Below are positions 53,000 to 62,984 of a DNA stretch of 64,000 nucleotides, piece after piece. This DNA is from Acinetobacter sp. XS-4 (GTDB lineage Bacteria; Pseudomonadota; Gammaproteobacteria; Pseudomonadales; Moraxellaceae), in the NCBI RefSeq assembly GCF_023920705.1, contig NZ_CP094657.1:620001-684000 (forward strand), in the 5' to 3' direction. Both the position numbers and the translations under genes were made by a program. The notes below the pieces were generated by a model, which was given only the letters and a program-made list of their open reading frames with translations, was not told where the DNA came from and did not search any database. The stretch's first letter is position 1, and each line of letters begins with the position of its first letter.

Positions 53000-53356
53000 A
53001 TGGATATACACATTAAAAGAATTTATGAAAATGCTGACCCTAGTGATGGGAAGCGAATTTTGGTTGACCGCCTATGGAGTAGGGGGATTAGTAAGGAAAA
53101 TGCCCATTTAGATTTGTGGCTAAAAGAAGTAGCGCCTTCAACTGAACTGCGCAAGTGGTTCCATGCAGCAACGCCAGATCATTGGGAAGAGTTCAAGCAG
53201 CGTTATTTAAAAGAGCTTGAAACCAACTCCGCAGTTGAAGAGCTACAACACATCGCAGCAGAACATACAGTTACGCTTTTATACTCAGCAAAAGATGTTG
53301 AGAATAACCATGCAATTATTTTGAAAGAATATTTATTAAGTAAAAACTCAAAATGA
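53000..53356 (+). CDS. DUF488 family protein (YeaO-like)
   Basis: A 118-residue protein of the DUF488 family. The RILVDRLWSRGISKENAHLDLWLKEVAPSTELRKWF motif, HWEEFKQRYLKEL and VTLLYSAKDVENNHAIILKEYL are the family core. No activity is established. It stands alone with a ribosome site GAGAAAG before the ATG. Confidence 0.9.
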   Translation: MDIHIKRIYENADPSDGKRILVDRLWSRGISKENAHLDLWLKEVAPSTELRKWFHAATPDHWEEFKQRYLKELETNSAVEELQHIAAEHTVTLLYSAKDVENNHAIILKEYLLSKNSK

Positions 53357-53447
53357 ATGTATAAATTTTTTTTTGGTAAAAGTCTTTTATTTAAAACTTT
53401 AAAAAATGAGTCATATCTCGCATAATATACTTTTTGAGATTTTTTTC

Positions 53448-53792
53448 ATGTCTTTGCCAAACTGCCCAAAATGCCAATCAGAATATACTTACCAAGATGG
53501 CGACTTATTGATTTGTCCTGAATGCTCAAATGAGTGGAAAGAAGGGGATGCATCGCTTACTGAAGAACAAGAAATTATTAAAGATGCTAATGGAAATGTA
53601 TTAGCTGATGGCGACAGTGTAACTGTCATTAAAGACTTAAAAATTAAAGGTTCATCTTCGGTCGTAAAAGTAGGTACGAAAGTAAAAACAATTCGTTTAG
53701 TTCCAGATGCTAGTGATGGCCACAATATCGATTGCAAAATTGATGGTATTGGTCAGATGAAGTTAAAATCTGAATTTGTAAAAAAAGCTTAA
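53448..53792 (+). CDS. PhnA/YjdM family zinc-ribbon protein
   Basis: A 114-residue protein with an N-terminal zinc ribbon ([28 protein letters not shown]: two C-X2-C pairs) and a C-terminal beta-rich domain ([20 protein letters not shown]...VKVGTKVK). This is the YjdM group often annotated as alkylphosphonate utilisation protein PhnA; YjdM has not been shown to take part in phosphonate use. I start at ATG 53448; the 14 extra residues upstream are not family-like. Confidence 0.92.
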   Translation: MSLPNCPKCQSEYTYQDGDLLICPECSNEWKEGDASLTEEQEIIKDANGNVLADGDSVTVIKDLKIKGSSSVVKVGTKVKTIRLVPDASDGHNIDCKIDGIGQMKLKSEFVKKA

Positions 53793-53890
53793 ATTGTTAA
53801 TTTTCATTACATTTCAGTAGAGATATACACTTATATATCTACTTTTTAATTTTCTAACATCATTATAATTTTATTACGAAAAAGTATAAA

Positions 53891-53922
53891 AAATGGGCTA
53901 TTCAAAGAATGATAGCCCATTT
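53891..53922 (+). terminator. Terminator of the phnA-like gene
   Basis: AAATGGGCTAT pairs with ATAGCCCATTT around a 10-nt loop, with TTATAT after it. Confidence 0.75.
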
Positions 53923-53944
53923 ATATTGTCATAAATAACAAATA

Positions 53945-53971
53945 ACTTTCGTCCAGAATAATAACGAAAGT
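53945..53971 (+). promoter_or_regulatory. Hairpin upstream of yegP
   Basis: ACTTTCGT (53945-53952) and ACGAAAGT (53964-53971) are perfect 8-bp complements, 32 nt before the yegP ATG. They could be a leader stem or an operator dyad. Confidence 0.45.
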
Positions 53972-54003
53972 CATACCCACACCAACAAAAAAATGAGGTT
54001 TTT

Positions 54004-54345
54004 ATGGCAGGATGGTACGAAATTTCACTAGCGAGTGATGGACAATACCGCTTTATTTTAAAGGCAGGAAATGGTGAACCTATTCTAAATAGTGAGCTAT
54101 ATAAGGCTAAAGCTTCTGCGGTAAATGGTATTGAATCAATTCAGAAAAATAGTGGTGATGACGCACGATATGAGCGTTTAACTGCAAAGAATGGGAAACC
54201 TTATTTCAATTTAAAAGCTGCAAATCATCAAATTATTGGCACAAGTCAATTCTATGCGAGCGAAGCTTCACGCGATAAAGGAATTGAGTCTGTTAAAACC
54301 AATGGTTCATCGACAACTATTAAAGACTTAACGGTTCAGGCATAG
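54004..54345 (+). CDS. yegP: YegP family protein (DUF1508 repeats)
   Basis: A 113-residue protein formed of two tandem DUF1508 repeats of about 50 residues each: YEISLASDGQYRFILKAGNGEPILNSELYKAKASAVNGIESI, then YERLTAKNGKPYFNLKAANHQIIGTSQFYASEASRDKGIESV. The fold is a small beta-sandwich, cytoplasmic. Function unknown. Confidence 0.92.
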   Translation: MAGWYEISLASDGQYRFILKAGNGEPILNSELYKAKASAVNGIESIQKNSGDDARYERLTAKNGKPYFNLKAANHQIIGTSQFYASEASRDKGIESVKTNGSSTTIKDLTVQA

Positions 54346-54361
54346 ATTTTTATGGTGATTT

Positions 54362-54392
54362 AAAAACTGTTTCTTTTAAGGGGCAGTTTTTT
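54362..54392 (+). terminator. Terminator of yegP
   Basis: AAAAACTG and CAGTTTTT with wobble pairing inside the loop, then T residues. Confidence 0.7.
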
Positions 54393-54427
54393 ATTTGAAC
54401 AGAATAGTACGAAATTTACTATTGTGA

Positions 54428-54562
54428 TAGTGGCAGGGATGCCGCTTGTATGGCTGCGGTAGCATGGACGTACCGTCAGTCATACAAATGGTTTTGTTAC
54501 TTTTGCCGAAACAAAAGTAAGTTATTACCGATACCGATATAAATAACATTTGCATGCCACTA
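54428..54562. repeat. 135-bp palindromic element (REP/MITE-like)
   Basis: The ends TAGTGGCA (54428-54435) and TGCCACTA (54555-54562) form perfect 8-bp terminal inverted repeats. Inside are two hairpins: 54446-54461 with 54471-54487 (16 pairs with one bulged T and one G-T wobble, 9-nt loop), and TTACTTTTG (54497-54505) with CAAAAGTAA (54512-54520). GC content is higher than the flanks and no reading frame is present. The layout suits a non-autonomous or extragenic palindromic repeat. Copy number cannot be tested here. Confidence 0.6.
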
Positions 54563-54589
54563 CCATTTGAGGCAATGACATGTATTTAA

Positions 54590-56305
54590 TTAACGTACTA
54601 ACTTAGCTAAAAGTTCTTCTTTGGTTAAATTGCTCGCTTCAGCATCGCGACGGCCTTTATATTCAAAAGTACCAGCATCAAGACCTTTTTCACCAATCAC
54701 AATACGGTGTGGAATACCCATCAACTCAAGATCAGAGAACTTAACGCCTGGACGTTCGTTACGATCATCAAGCAACACATCAAAACCTTGAGCTTGAAGT
54801 TCTGCATAAAGTGATTCTGCTGCTTCAAGAGTGCGTGGTGATTTGTGTGCATTCATTGGAACAATTGCAATTTCAAAAGGTGCAATAGCTTGTGGCCACA
54901 TAATACCTTTGTCATCGTAGTTTTGTTCAATTGCAGCTGCAACAACACGTGTTACGCCAATACCGTAGCATCCCATGGTTACTGTAAATGGTTTGCCATC
55001 TTCACCTAGAACTTTACAGCCTAACGCTTCAGAGTATTTAGTACCAAGCTGGAAAATATGACCTACTTCAATACCGCGTTTAATTTGTAGTGTGCCTTTA
55101 CCATCTGGAGATGGGTCACCTTCAACTACATTACGTAAATCAAAAACTTCGGTAATTTGCGCATCACGTTCCCAGTTTACGCCAACAGCATGTTTATCAG
55201 CTTCATTTGCACCAGCAACGAAGTCTGAAAGAACAGATGCAGCACGGTCAACAATTACGGTTAAGCCTTTTTCAACTAAACCTTGTGGACCTGTAAAGCC
55301 AGCAGTTAAACCAAATGCTTGAAGTTGTTCTTCAGTTGCAAAAGTAAGAGGGGCAGCCACTAAAGGATGCTTCTCAGCTTTAATTTCATTAAGTTCATGG
55401 TCGCCACGTACAAATAAAGCAACAACAGGAACATTACCTTTTTCGTCAGCAACACCTTGAACCAATAATGCTTTAACAGATTGCTTAGGGTCAGCATTTA
55501 AGAACTGACATACATCATCAATCGTTTTTTGGTTTGGTGTCTCAACCAATTTAAGTTCTTGCGTAGGTGCCGCACGTTCACCAACTAGAACAGCCTCAGC
55601 CATTTCAACGTTAGCTGCATAATCAGATTCAGTTGAAAATGCGATGTCATCTTCACCACTAGCAGCCAATACGTGGAACTCGTGTGAAGCTGAACCACCA
55701 ATAGAACCTGTGTCGGCTTGTACTGGACGGAAATCTAAACCTAAGCGAGTGAAAATACGGCTATAGGTATCGTACATTACGTCATAAGTTTCTTGTAATG
55801 ACTCTTGAGTTGCATGGAAAGAATAAGCATCTTTCATGATGAACTCGCGTGAACGCATTACACCAAAACGTGGACGAATTTCATCACGGAATTTGGTTTG
55901 AATTTGATAGAAGTTTACCGGAAGTTGCTTATAACTTTTTAATTCGTTACGCGCCATATCTGTAATAACTTCTTCATGCGTTGGCCCAAGTACGAATGGG
56001 TTCGTATGACGATCTTTAAAGCGTAATAATTCAGGACCATATTGTTCATATCGACCCGATTCTTCCCAAAGACTTGCGGGTTGAGTCACGGGCATGAATA
56101 CTTCCATTGCGCCTGAGCGGTTCATTTCTTCACGAACAATCGCATCTACTTTTTTAAGCACACGTGTTCCCATCGGCAGCCATGTATATAAACCAGATGC
56201 CAATTTACGAATCATCCCCGCACGTAACATGAGCTGGTGTGAAATCACTTCAGCATCATTTGGGGTTTCTCTCAACGTTGCAAATAAAAAGCGGCTTGCG
56301 CGCAT
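54590..56305 (-). CDS. proS: Prolyl-tRNA synthetase
   Basis: A 571-residue class II synthetase of the bacterial (ProS type 1) form, charging tRNA-Pro with proline. The N-terminal catalytic core shows motif 1 and 2 ([53 protein letters not shown]), followed by the long INS editing domain (about 225-405), motif 3 ([17 protein letters not shown]) and the anticodon-binding domain. Length is typical. The region after the stop carries no clear terminator, but the palindromic element is about 30 bp away. Confidence 0.96.
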   Translation of the reverse strand: MRASRFLFATLRETPNDAEVISHQLMLRAGMIRKLASGLYTWLPMGTRVLKKVDAIVREEMNRSGAMEVFMPVTQPASLWEESGRYEQYGPELLRFKDRHTNPFVLGPTHEEVITDMARNELKSYKQLPVNFYQIQTKFRDEIRPRFGVMRSREFIMKDAYSFHATQESLQETYDVMYDTYSRIFTRLGLDFRPVQADTGSIGGSASHEFHVLAASGEDDIAFSTESDYAANVEMAEAVLVGERAAPTQELKLVETPNQKTIDDVCQFLNADPKQSVKALLVQGVADEKGNVPVVALFVRGDHELNEIKAEKHPLVAAPLTFATEEQLQAFGLTAGFTGPQGLVEKGLTVIVDRAASVLSDFVAGANEADKHAVGVNWERDAQITEVFDLRNVVEGDPSPDGKGTLQIKRGIEVGHIFQLGTKYSEALGCKVLGEDGKPFTVTMGCYGIGVTRVVAAAIEQNYDDKGIMWPQAIAPFEIAIVPMNAHKSPRTLEAAESLYAELQAQGFDVLLDDRNERPGVKFSDLELMGIPHRIVIGEKGLDAGTFEYKGRRDAEASNLTKEELLAKLVR

Positions 56306-56363
56306 GGAAAAAGTCCTAAAAGTTAAGCGTTATAAAAACGCAGATTATACGATAATCGCTGCA

Positions 56364-59300
56364 TTATGACATGAATCGTCGAGTTTGACGCAGCATAAAG
56401 TTTTTCAAGTCATCTAGATAAGTGAAAATGACGGGTACAACCACAAGAGTCAATAGGGTAGAAGTAATCACGCCCCCAATCACAGCGTGAGCCATTGGCG
56501 CGCTTTGCTCACCACCTTCACCAAGACCTAAAGCTAGAGGAACCATCCCCATCACCATGGCACTTGTCGTCATTAAAATTGGACGTAAACGAGTTTTGCC
56601 TGCTTGTAAAATGGCATCATAACGGCTTGTCCCCTGATCCATTGCTTTCTTAATAAAGTCGATGAGCAAAATCGCATTTTTGGTGACGAGTCCCATCAAC
56701 ATGATAATACCGATAATCGAAAACAGGTTTAGGGTGCTTTTGAACAAGAATAGGGCGAGAAAAACACCAATGAGGGACAATGGTAAAGAGGTCATAATTG
56801 CAGCAGGATGAATAAAACTATTAAACTGAGAACCTAAAACAATATAGATAAATACAATTGAAAGGGTGATGGCTGTTAAGGCATATCCAGCAGATTCAGC
56901 CATGTCAGCATTTGCCCCTTGAGTGTCAAATGTATATCCAGCAGGTAGTTTAAATGCCTTTTGCATTTTATCGATGTCTTGACCAATGTCGCCGCTAGGT
57001 CGTCCTGAGGTATTTGCTTCAATCAGTACTTCACGTTCAAGATCACGTCGGTTAATTTGTGAAGCACCGAGTTTTTCTTCAGTTGTTGCAACTGCGCTAA
57101 GTGGAACTAATATATTTTGCCCAGTCGCATTGGTCTTATTGGAATTGAGATATAGGTTCTGCACATCTTGTGGAAGCATACGTTTATTTTCATTTAAACG
57201 TACATTCACATCATAATTTTCGCCATCGCGATCTTTCCAAGTTGTGACATTATCACCCGCAATTAATGGGCGAATCGCATTTGCAATCTGAGAAACAGAT
57301 AAGCCTAAATCACTTGCCAGTACGCGGTTAATATGGACACCTAGAGTCGGTTTAGGTTCTTTTAATGAGCTTTCTAAATCTACGACACCTTTAATTTTTT
57401 CCATTTCAGCAATAAAACGATCTGAAATTTTCTGTAGCTCATTTAGGTCAGATCCTTTAATAGAGATCATGATTGGCTTTTGTCCGCCAGAGACAGAATC
57501 TTGTGCTGCGGCAACAGAGGTCACTCGAATACCCGCTACACTTTGCAAACGATCACGGAACTCATTGTTGAGTGTATTCAAATCTGAGCTACGTTCTTGT
57601 TTTGGCTTTAAGGTCACGCCTAAACCTGCATGGTTTTTACCAGAGTCTACCTCACTGTTGACCACGCCATAAGTAGAAACCACATCGGGAAACTGTCTAA
57701 TAATCTTATCAACTTGATGTAATTTTGCTTGGGTATATTCCAAAGAAGCATCTACAGGGGTTTCAAACTGAATACGAACTTCACCTTTATCTGGAGTAGG
57801 TACAAATTCGGTCCCAATCAGTTTAGATAGTCCTAGTGCAGCAAATAGTGAAACAATTGCAATAATGACTGTGATGAAACGGAAATGTAAAGCCAGCTTT
57901 AAGAGTTTTTCATAAACATGAGTAAGTCGATCTAACACATTAGAAATATAGTTAAAAAAGCGTTGTAGCCAATTATCTTTTTTCTTGACTGGATCTTTCC
58001 AGTGAGCAGAAAGCATTGGATCGAGCGTAAAACTAATAAACATTGAAATTAAAACGGCTGTACTCACCGTTACGCCAAACTGATAAAAGAAACGTCCAAT
58101 CAGTCCGCCCATGAAGGCGACAGGTAAAAATACAGCTACAATGGTAAGTGTGGTCGCGAGTACCGCTAAACCAATTTCTTTCGTACCTTCTAAGGCAGCA
58201 GTCACATGATCTTTGCCAAGTTCAGTATGTCTTACGATGTTTTCCCGAACCACAATCGCATCATCAATTAATAGGCCAATACTGAGCGATAGAGCCAATA
58301 ACGTCATCATATTAATGCTGAAACCAAAAGCCCAAATGAAAGTTAAGGTTCCTAGCAAAGTAATCGGTAAGGTTAGACCTGTAATAACGGTAGAGCGGAA
58401 AGAGCCTAAAAATAATAGAACAATTAAAACTGCTAAGGCAGCACCTTCAATAATGGTACGGGTCACATCTTTAATTGAAGCACGAATTCCTTTCGAGCTA
58501 TCGGCCACAACTTTGTAGTTTAAACCCGCAGGCATTTGTGTTTTTAATTTCTCTAAAGTTTGATAGGTTTTATCGACAACCTGAATCACATTGGCATCGG
58601 AACTCTTTAAAATATCGACAGAGACTGCTGTTCTTCCATTATAAAATGCGCTTGATTGTAGTTCGGCTTGTGTATCTTCAATCGTTGCAACTTGCTTTAG
58701 AAAAATTGGTGAACCATTTTTATTGGCAATCACCAAATCACCAAAAGCAAGTGGATGAATGACCTTTGATTGAATCTGTACAACCAGTTCAGAATTCTTC
58801 TGTTGTAAGGTTCCTGCGGGAACTTCAATATTTTCATTTTTTAGCGTATTAATGACCTGATCAATGCCAATCCCATAACTTTGCAGTTGCTCAGGAAGAA
58901 TTTTTATGCGTATTTGCCGTTTGGCATCCCCCAATAAATTCACATTGCCGACACCAGACACGGTTTTAAGCTGCGGCACGATACGTTTATCTACATATGA
59001 ACTTAGTTGAGCCAAACTCATGCTATTTGATTCAAACACCACCGACATGATCGGGCTAGAAGAGGGGTCGTAGCGTTGTACAATCGGTGTATCAATTTCA
59101 TCACGAAATTGGGCTGTGACTGGAGCAATTTTGTCACGAACATCTTGTGCTGCAAGGGCCGATGAAGTATCGAGATTAAACTCAGCCACAATCATCGAAA
59201 AGCCTTCACTTGACCGTGAAGTGATTTGTTTAATCCCTGAAATTGTATTGATCTGATCTTCGAGTTTTTTTGTAATATCTGATTCAACCGCTTCAGGTGA

Positions 59301-59462
59301 AGCACCAGCATATTGCGTAGTCACTACTACGAATGGGAAATCGACGTTCGGAAATTCTTCAACCGTCATTCGTTTCCAAGAAGCTAACCCGAGTACCATT
59401 AAGCTGAGCATCATCATAATAGTAAAAACGGGATATTTCACACTGATTCGAGTAAACCACAT
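56364..59462 (-). CDS. RND-type multidrug efflux permease (HAE1-like)
   Basis: A 1032-residue inner-membrane proton-driven pump with 12 transmembrane helices and two large periplasmic loops. The proton-relay aspartates lie in helix 4 ([14 protein letters not shown] around residues 400-413), with a conserved helix 10 Lys segment and [20 protein letters not shown] in helix 11. An HAE1-type [24 protein letters not shown] start is typical. The adaptor gene is just upstream (15 nt), but no outer-membrane channel gene adjoins, so it probably shares a channel encoded elsewhere. It differs from AdeB/AdeJ in length and motif, so I do not name it. Confidence 0.92.
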   Translation of the reverse strand: MWFTRISVKYPVFTIMMMLSLMVLGLASWKRMTVEEFPNVDFPFVVVTTQYAGASPEAVESDITKKLEDQINTISGIKQITSRSSEGFSMIVAEFNLDTSSALAAQDVRDKIAPVTAQFRDEIDTPIVQRYDPSSSPIMSVVFESNSMSLAQLSSYVDKRIVPQLKTVSGVGNVNLLGDAKRQIRIKILPEQLQSYGIGIDQVINTLKNENIEVPAGTLQQKNSELVVQIQSKVIHPLAFGDLVIANKNGSPIFLKQVATIEDTQAELQSSAFYNGRTAVSVDILKSSDANVIQVVDKTYQTLEKLKTQMPAGLNYKVVADSSKGIRASIKDVTRTIIEGAALAVLIVLLFLGSFRSTVITGLTLPITLLGTLTFIWAFGFSINMMTLLALSLSIGLLIDDAIVVRENIVRHTELGKDHVTAALEGTKEIGLAVLATTLTIVAVFLPVAFMGGLIGRFFYQFGVTVSTAVLISMFISFTLDPMLSAHWKDPVKKKDNWLQRFFNYISNVLDRLTHVYEKLLKLALHFRFITVIIAIVSLFAALGLSKLIGTEFVPTPDKGEVRIQFETPVDASLEYTQAKLHQVDKIIRQFPDVVSTYGVVNSEVDSGKNHAGLGVTLKPKQERSSDLNTLNNEFRDRLQSVAGIRVTSVAAAQDSVSGGQKPIMISIKGSDLNELQKISDRFIAEMEKIKGVVDLESSLKEPKPTLGVHINRVLASDLGLSVSQIANAIRPLIAGDNVTTWKDRDGENYDVNVRLNENKRMLPQDVQNLYLNSNKTNATGQNILVPLSAVATTEEKLGASQINRRDLEREVLIEANTSGRPSGDIGQDIDKMQKAFKLPAGYTFDTQGANADMAESAGYALTAITLSIVFIYIVLGSQFNSFIHPAAIMTSLPLSLIGVFLALFLFKSTLNLFSIIGIIMLMGLVTKNAILLIDFIKKAMDQGTSRYDAILQAGKTRLRPILMTTSAMVMGMVPLALGLGEGGEQSAPMAHAVIGGVITSTLLTLVVVPVIFTYLDDLKNFMLRQTRRFMS

Positions 59463-59477
59463 ATGCTATTTGCTACC

Positions 59478-60587
59478 TTATTTATTTTTTTCGGTTGTAA
59501 CCGTCACTTTTTTATTAATGTCGGAATCTTCAAATTGAATACGGCTCACTAGATCTGTACGTTGTAGACCATCAACTAAAGCAATATTGTCGTTATAGCG
59601 CTGTTCAACTACTCGAATTTTAACTTTTTGAATGGTGTGATTACGTACCACCCATACAAAAGGATCATGTTGCATATTTTGAATGCTGTCTAAAGGAATC
59701 GTTTGGCCTTGCTGAGTGTCATTGCGGAGAATATTTCCATTAATGAAAGCGCCAATGCTTAACGAATCAATTTTTTCTTTAGGAACGGCAAAAAATTCGA
59801 TTTGTCGGCTGTCTTGATCTGCGACAGGTGAAATACGTGTAAGCGTCGCATTTAATTGCTTAGAATTTCCCTGAATCTGATATTGAATGCTGCTACCTAC
59901 TTTAAGAGCAGACTGTTGCTCAATGGGTAGCTTGGCTTGTATTTCAAGTTGGTCTGGATTTACGATTTCAAATAATGTTTGACCAACTGATACAGTCTGA
60001 CCAGGTTCGACTTGTCGCTTAGTAATGACGCCTGAAATTGGGCTGGTAATAATACCGTCTTGATCAGCCTTACGAGCAATATCAACATTCGCTTGTTGGG
60101 CTTTTACACTTTCAAGTTGCCCTTTATAGTCAACCTGGCTTTGTTCAAACTCGACACGAGCAATAAACCCCTGATTAAAAAGTCGTTGCTTTCGGTTCAT
60201 TAAATTGCGTGCAAGTTCAGCTTGTGACTGAGCCGAGGCAAGGTTGGCGCGCGCTTGTGCTAATCGTGCAACATTGTCCTGATTATTCAATCTCACTAAA
60301 ACTTGGCCTTTTTGTACCTGTTGACCAACATTTGTAGTTACAGTCGTCGCCGTGGCACTCACTTGAGCCTGAATTGAACTTTGCTGAACCGCACGGATGG
60401 TTCCCGTAAATGCAGTTTGAGAGTCAAGTGCTCCTTCTTTAACTGCAATCAGGTCTTGAGGAATGAGTTCAATTTTTGCTGGAGCTGATGCCGTTGTTTT
60501 AGTCGTTTCTTGCTGATTACATGCAGCTAAAATCAAACATAAACTAATAATACTCAGTTTAAAAATAGTGGAAGGGGTGAGATGCAT
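59478..60587 (-). CDS. RND efflux periplasmic adaptor (membrane fusion protein)
   Basis: A 369-residue lipoprotein adaptor. It has a lipobox LAAC (Cys about 23), a biotinyl-lipoyl-like hairpin split by a long coiled-coil helix pair (AQARANLASAQSQAELARNLMNRKQRLFNQGFIARVEFEQSQVDYKGQLESVKAQQANVDIARK), a GVITKRQVEPGQTVSVGQ lipoyl half, and a beta-barrel domain. The start at ATG 60587 (MHLTPST) avoids the three-residue prefix. It connects the RND permease to an outer-membrane channel. It lies 15 nt upstream of the permease. Confidence 0.92.
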   Translation of the reverse strand: MHLTPSTIFKLSIISLCLILAACNQQETTKTTASAPAKIELIPQDLIAVKEGALDSQTAFTGTIRAVQQSSIQAQVSATATTVTTNVGQQVQKGQVLVRLNNQDNVARLAQARANLASAQSQAELARNLMNRKQRLFNQGFIARVEFEQSQVDYKGQLESVKAQQANVDIARKADQDGIITSPISGVITKRQVEPGQTVSVGQTLFEIVNPDQLEIQAKLPIEQQSALKVGSSIQYQIQGNSKQLNATLTRISPVADQDSRQIEFFAVPKEKIDSLSIGAFINGNILRNDTQQGQTIPLDSIQNMQHDPFVWVVRNHTIQKVKIRVVEQRYNDNIALVDGLQRTDLVSRIQFEDSDINKKVTVTTEKNK

Positions 60588-60655
60588 TTTATGCATACAG
60601 CATCATCCTATAATTCAAATTTTATTTTGCCCCTATTCTTGATAAACCTTTACAG

Positions 60656-61291
60656 TTATTCAAGCTTTTTTAAACGTTCGATAATATTTTCATACTCGCT
60701 ATTGGTACGTTTGTAAGTCTTGGAAAGTGTTTCAAGTGTTTGTTTGACCCTATAAATATTATTTAGATTGTTTTCAATCAAAGTCTTATGTCGCTCAGGA
60801 ATGACTTCTCTCTTTCTGAAATATTCCATTTCTTGACGCTTAAATAAAATTTTGTCTTGTTGTAACTGGTCGAGTTGTTCCTCTTGATAGTTAATTTGCT
60901 TCTTTATAGCAAGTAATGCCTGATCTCTTTTAAGCATGGCTGTCTTACTACTGCTATAGGCATTTTTTAATTTGATATCTAGTTCTCTATGCCGTGCCGA
61001 CAGTGCTCTTTGATTTGATTGATTTAAATCAGCCTGAGCATTATAAGAGTGGTTTCTTTTAATCACTTGCATATTTTGATCTAGAACTTCATAACCGTAA
61101 CGAATGTGAGCAGGAGTGACTGACGTACTAATGTTGGCTGTACCTTGTTGATCATAATAACGATACCAGACTACTTTGGGAGTATCAGCTAGAGCCAAGG
61201 TCGTTGATAAACAGAGTGAACCGAAGGAAATAATGCCTACAGATACAGACAAGCAGCTCCTATAAAAGGCATATTTCATCCGATTATTCAT
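60656..61291 (-). CDS. Exported DUF4124-like coiled-coil protein
   Basis: A 211-residue exported protein. A signal peptide (about 36 residues ending ALA) is followed by a WYRYYDQQGTANISTSVTPAHIRYGYEVLD segment resembling DUF4124, and then a long helical coiled coil (about 85-211) rich in Lys, Glu, Gln and Leu. There are no cysteines in the mature part. The start has GGGGA 6 nt upstream. It is on the same strand as the RND operon, 68 nt upstream of the adaptor, and may be its first gene. The function is unknown. Confidence 0.75.
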   Translation of the reverse strand: MNNRMKYAFYRSCLSVSVGIISFGSLCLSTTLALADTPKVVWYRYYDQQGTANISTSVTPAHIRYGYEVLDQNMQVIKRNHSYNAQADLNQSNQRALSARHRELDIKLKNAYSSSKTAMLKRDQALLAIKKQINYQEEQLDQLQQDKILFKRQEMEYFRKREVIPERHKTLIENNLNNIYRVKQTLETLSKTYKRTNSEYENIIERLKKLE

Positions 61292-61575
61292 TGAAAATCC
61301 CCAAAAAAGAAAGCTAAATCGCTTATTTTTAAATAATTAATCTTTATTATATTAGTTATTATTTAGCTGAATAAAAATATAGTCATTATAAAAAAAATGA
61401 TAATTTTAATTAAAGTGTGATGAGGTTAAAAGTTATTGTTTATAAATGAGAAAGTAGACAAAAATGCCTCATTGAAAATAGACCATGAGATATGTTAAAA
61501 ATGCGTATAAATGCGTAAAAACAAATTTAAGTTAAATTGCATTTATATTTTATATTTATGGGGATGGAAGATTAA

Positions 61576-61959
61576 ATGGAAGATGCATTCCAAAATCTGA
61601 AAGTAATGGTAATTGATGATTCAAAAACTATTCGCCGTACAGCAGAAACTTTATTACAGCGAGAAGGCTGTGAAGTGATTACTGCGGTAGATGGATTTGA
61701 AGCTTTGTCCAAAATTGCTGAGGCAAATCCAGATATTGTTTTTGTCGATATCATGATGCCTCGCTTAGATGGTTATCAAACTTGCGCTTTGATTAAAAAC
61801 TCTCAAAATTATCAGAACATTCCCGTTATCATGCTCTCTAGTAAAGATGGTTTATTTGATCAGGCAAAAGGGCGTGTGGTAGGTTCAGATGAGTACTTGA
61901 CGAAACCTTTTAGCAAAGATGAATTGTTAAACGCGATTCGTAATCATGTAAGTTCATAA
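61576..61959 (+). CDS. pilG: Twitching motility response regulator PilG
   Basis: A 127-residue single-domain CheY-like receiver. The acid pocket is Asp14/Asp15 (VIDD), the phosphoacceptor is Asp58 (FVDIMMP), and Ser88 and Lys110 complete the site. PilG promotes pilus extension with the ChpA kinase. pilG, pilH, pilI and pilJ follow each other here on one strand, so the gene order and identity agree. Confidence 0.93.
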   Translation: MEDAFQNLKVMVIDDSKTIRRTAETLLQREGCEVITAVDGFEALSKIAEANPDIVFVDIMMPRLDGYQTCALIKNSQNYQNIPVIMLSSKDGLFDQAKGRVVGSDEYLTKPFSKDELLNAIRNHVSS

Positions 61960-61982
61960 TTAACTAATTTAAGGGCAAAGAA

Positions 61983-62345
61983 ATGGCACGTATTCTTATT
62001 GTTGATGACTCACCAACAGAGACTTATCGTTTTAGAGAAATTCTAACCAAGCATGGCTATGACGTACTTGAAGCATCTAATGGTGCAGATGGTGTAACTT
62101 TGGCAAAAGCAGAACAGCCTGACTTAGTGTTAATGGATGTGGTAATGCCAGGTGTTAATGGCTTTCAGGCAACACGCCAGATTACCCGTGATGAAGAAAC
62201 TAAACATATTCCAGTTGTTATTGTGAGCACTAAAGATCAAGCAACTGACCGAGTATGGGGCAAGCGTCAAGGTGCAATCGATTATTTGATTAAACCTATC
62301 GAAGAAAAGCAATTGATTGATGTAATTAAACAATTTCTAAATTAA
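61983..62345 (+). CDS. pilH: Twitching motility response regulator PilH
   Basis: A 120-residue single-domain receiver: VDD (residues 7-9), phosphoacceptor Asp52 (LMDVVMP), Thr/Ser at 82-83 (VSTKD) and Lys104 (LIKP). PilH opposes PilG in phosphorelay from ChpA, favouring pilus retraction. It starts 24 nt after pilG with AGGGC as a weak ribosome site. Confidence 0.93.
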   Translation: MARILIVDDSPTETYRFREILTKHGYDVLEASNGADGVTLAKAEQPDLVLMDVVMPGVNGFQATRQITRDEETKHIPVVIVSTKDQATDRVWGKRQGAIDYLIKPIEEKQLIDVIKQFLN

Positions 62346-62404
62346 CTCATCCATCCATAAAAACATAAATAACGGGATTGTGTGCCCGTTTTATAGGATC
62401 GAGT

Positions 62405-62941
62405 ATGGCAGCGAATGGATTTATCGAGTTACTTCGTTTGTCTAAACGGGGTAATAAGAATTACGCTTCAGTTCAAAATGAAGCACAGCGATGGTCAGGG
62501 ATTGCTTTTGAAATGAGAGGGCAATACTTCGTCGCACCACTTGGAGAAGTGTCAGAAGTTATCTATCCACCGAAATATACGCCAGTTCCAAATGCTCAAA
62601 GTTGGGTGAAGGGTTTGGCGAACATTCGGGGGCGGTTGCTTTCGGTTTCTGATTTGGCTCATTTTATTTCAGGGCAACGAAGTACATTTTCGTCTGCCCA
62701 AAAAGTGTTATGTATTAGCCATCACGACCAGTATGTGGGGTTGGTTGTGGATCAGGTCTTGGGGATTCAGCACTTTAATAAAAAAAGTTTTTTTTCTCAA
62801 AGCTTAGACTTAGAGGAAAACCTAAAAGATTATTGCCAAGGTTATTTTCATCAACATAACCAGCATTGGCATGTCTTTTTATTTAGTCGTTTATTGCAAA
62901 ACCCACATTACATGAATGCATCGACAAAATTTATAAACTAA
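62405..62941 (+). CDS. pilI: CheW-like coupling protein PilI
   Basis: A 178-residue CheW-domain protein linking the PilJ receptor to the ChpA kinase. The CheW core lies at about 25-160: WSGIAFEMRGQYFVAPLGEVSEVIYP, WVKGLANIRGRLLSVSDLAHFI and VGLVVDQVLGIQHF. I start at ATG 62405 (MAANGFIELL); a frame opening nine codons upstream is out of line with the family. Confidence 0.92.
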   Translation: MAANGFIELLRLSKRGNKNYASVQNEAQRWSGIAFEMRGQYFVAPLGEVSEVIYPPKYTPVPNAQSWVKGLANIRGRLLSVSDLAHFISGQRSTFSSAQKVLCISHHDQYVGLVVDQVLGIQHFNKKSFFSQSLDLEENLKDYCQGYFHQHNQHWHVFLFSRLLQNPHYMNASTKFIN

Positions 62942-62984
62942 TTTTTTACGCTGTGAAAAACAGAGTATTTTCTGGGGAGAAGCT

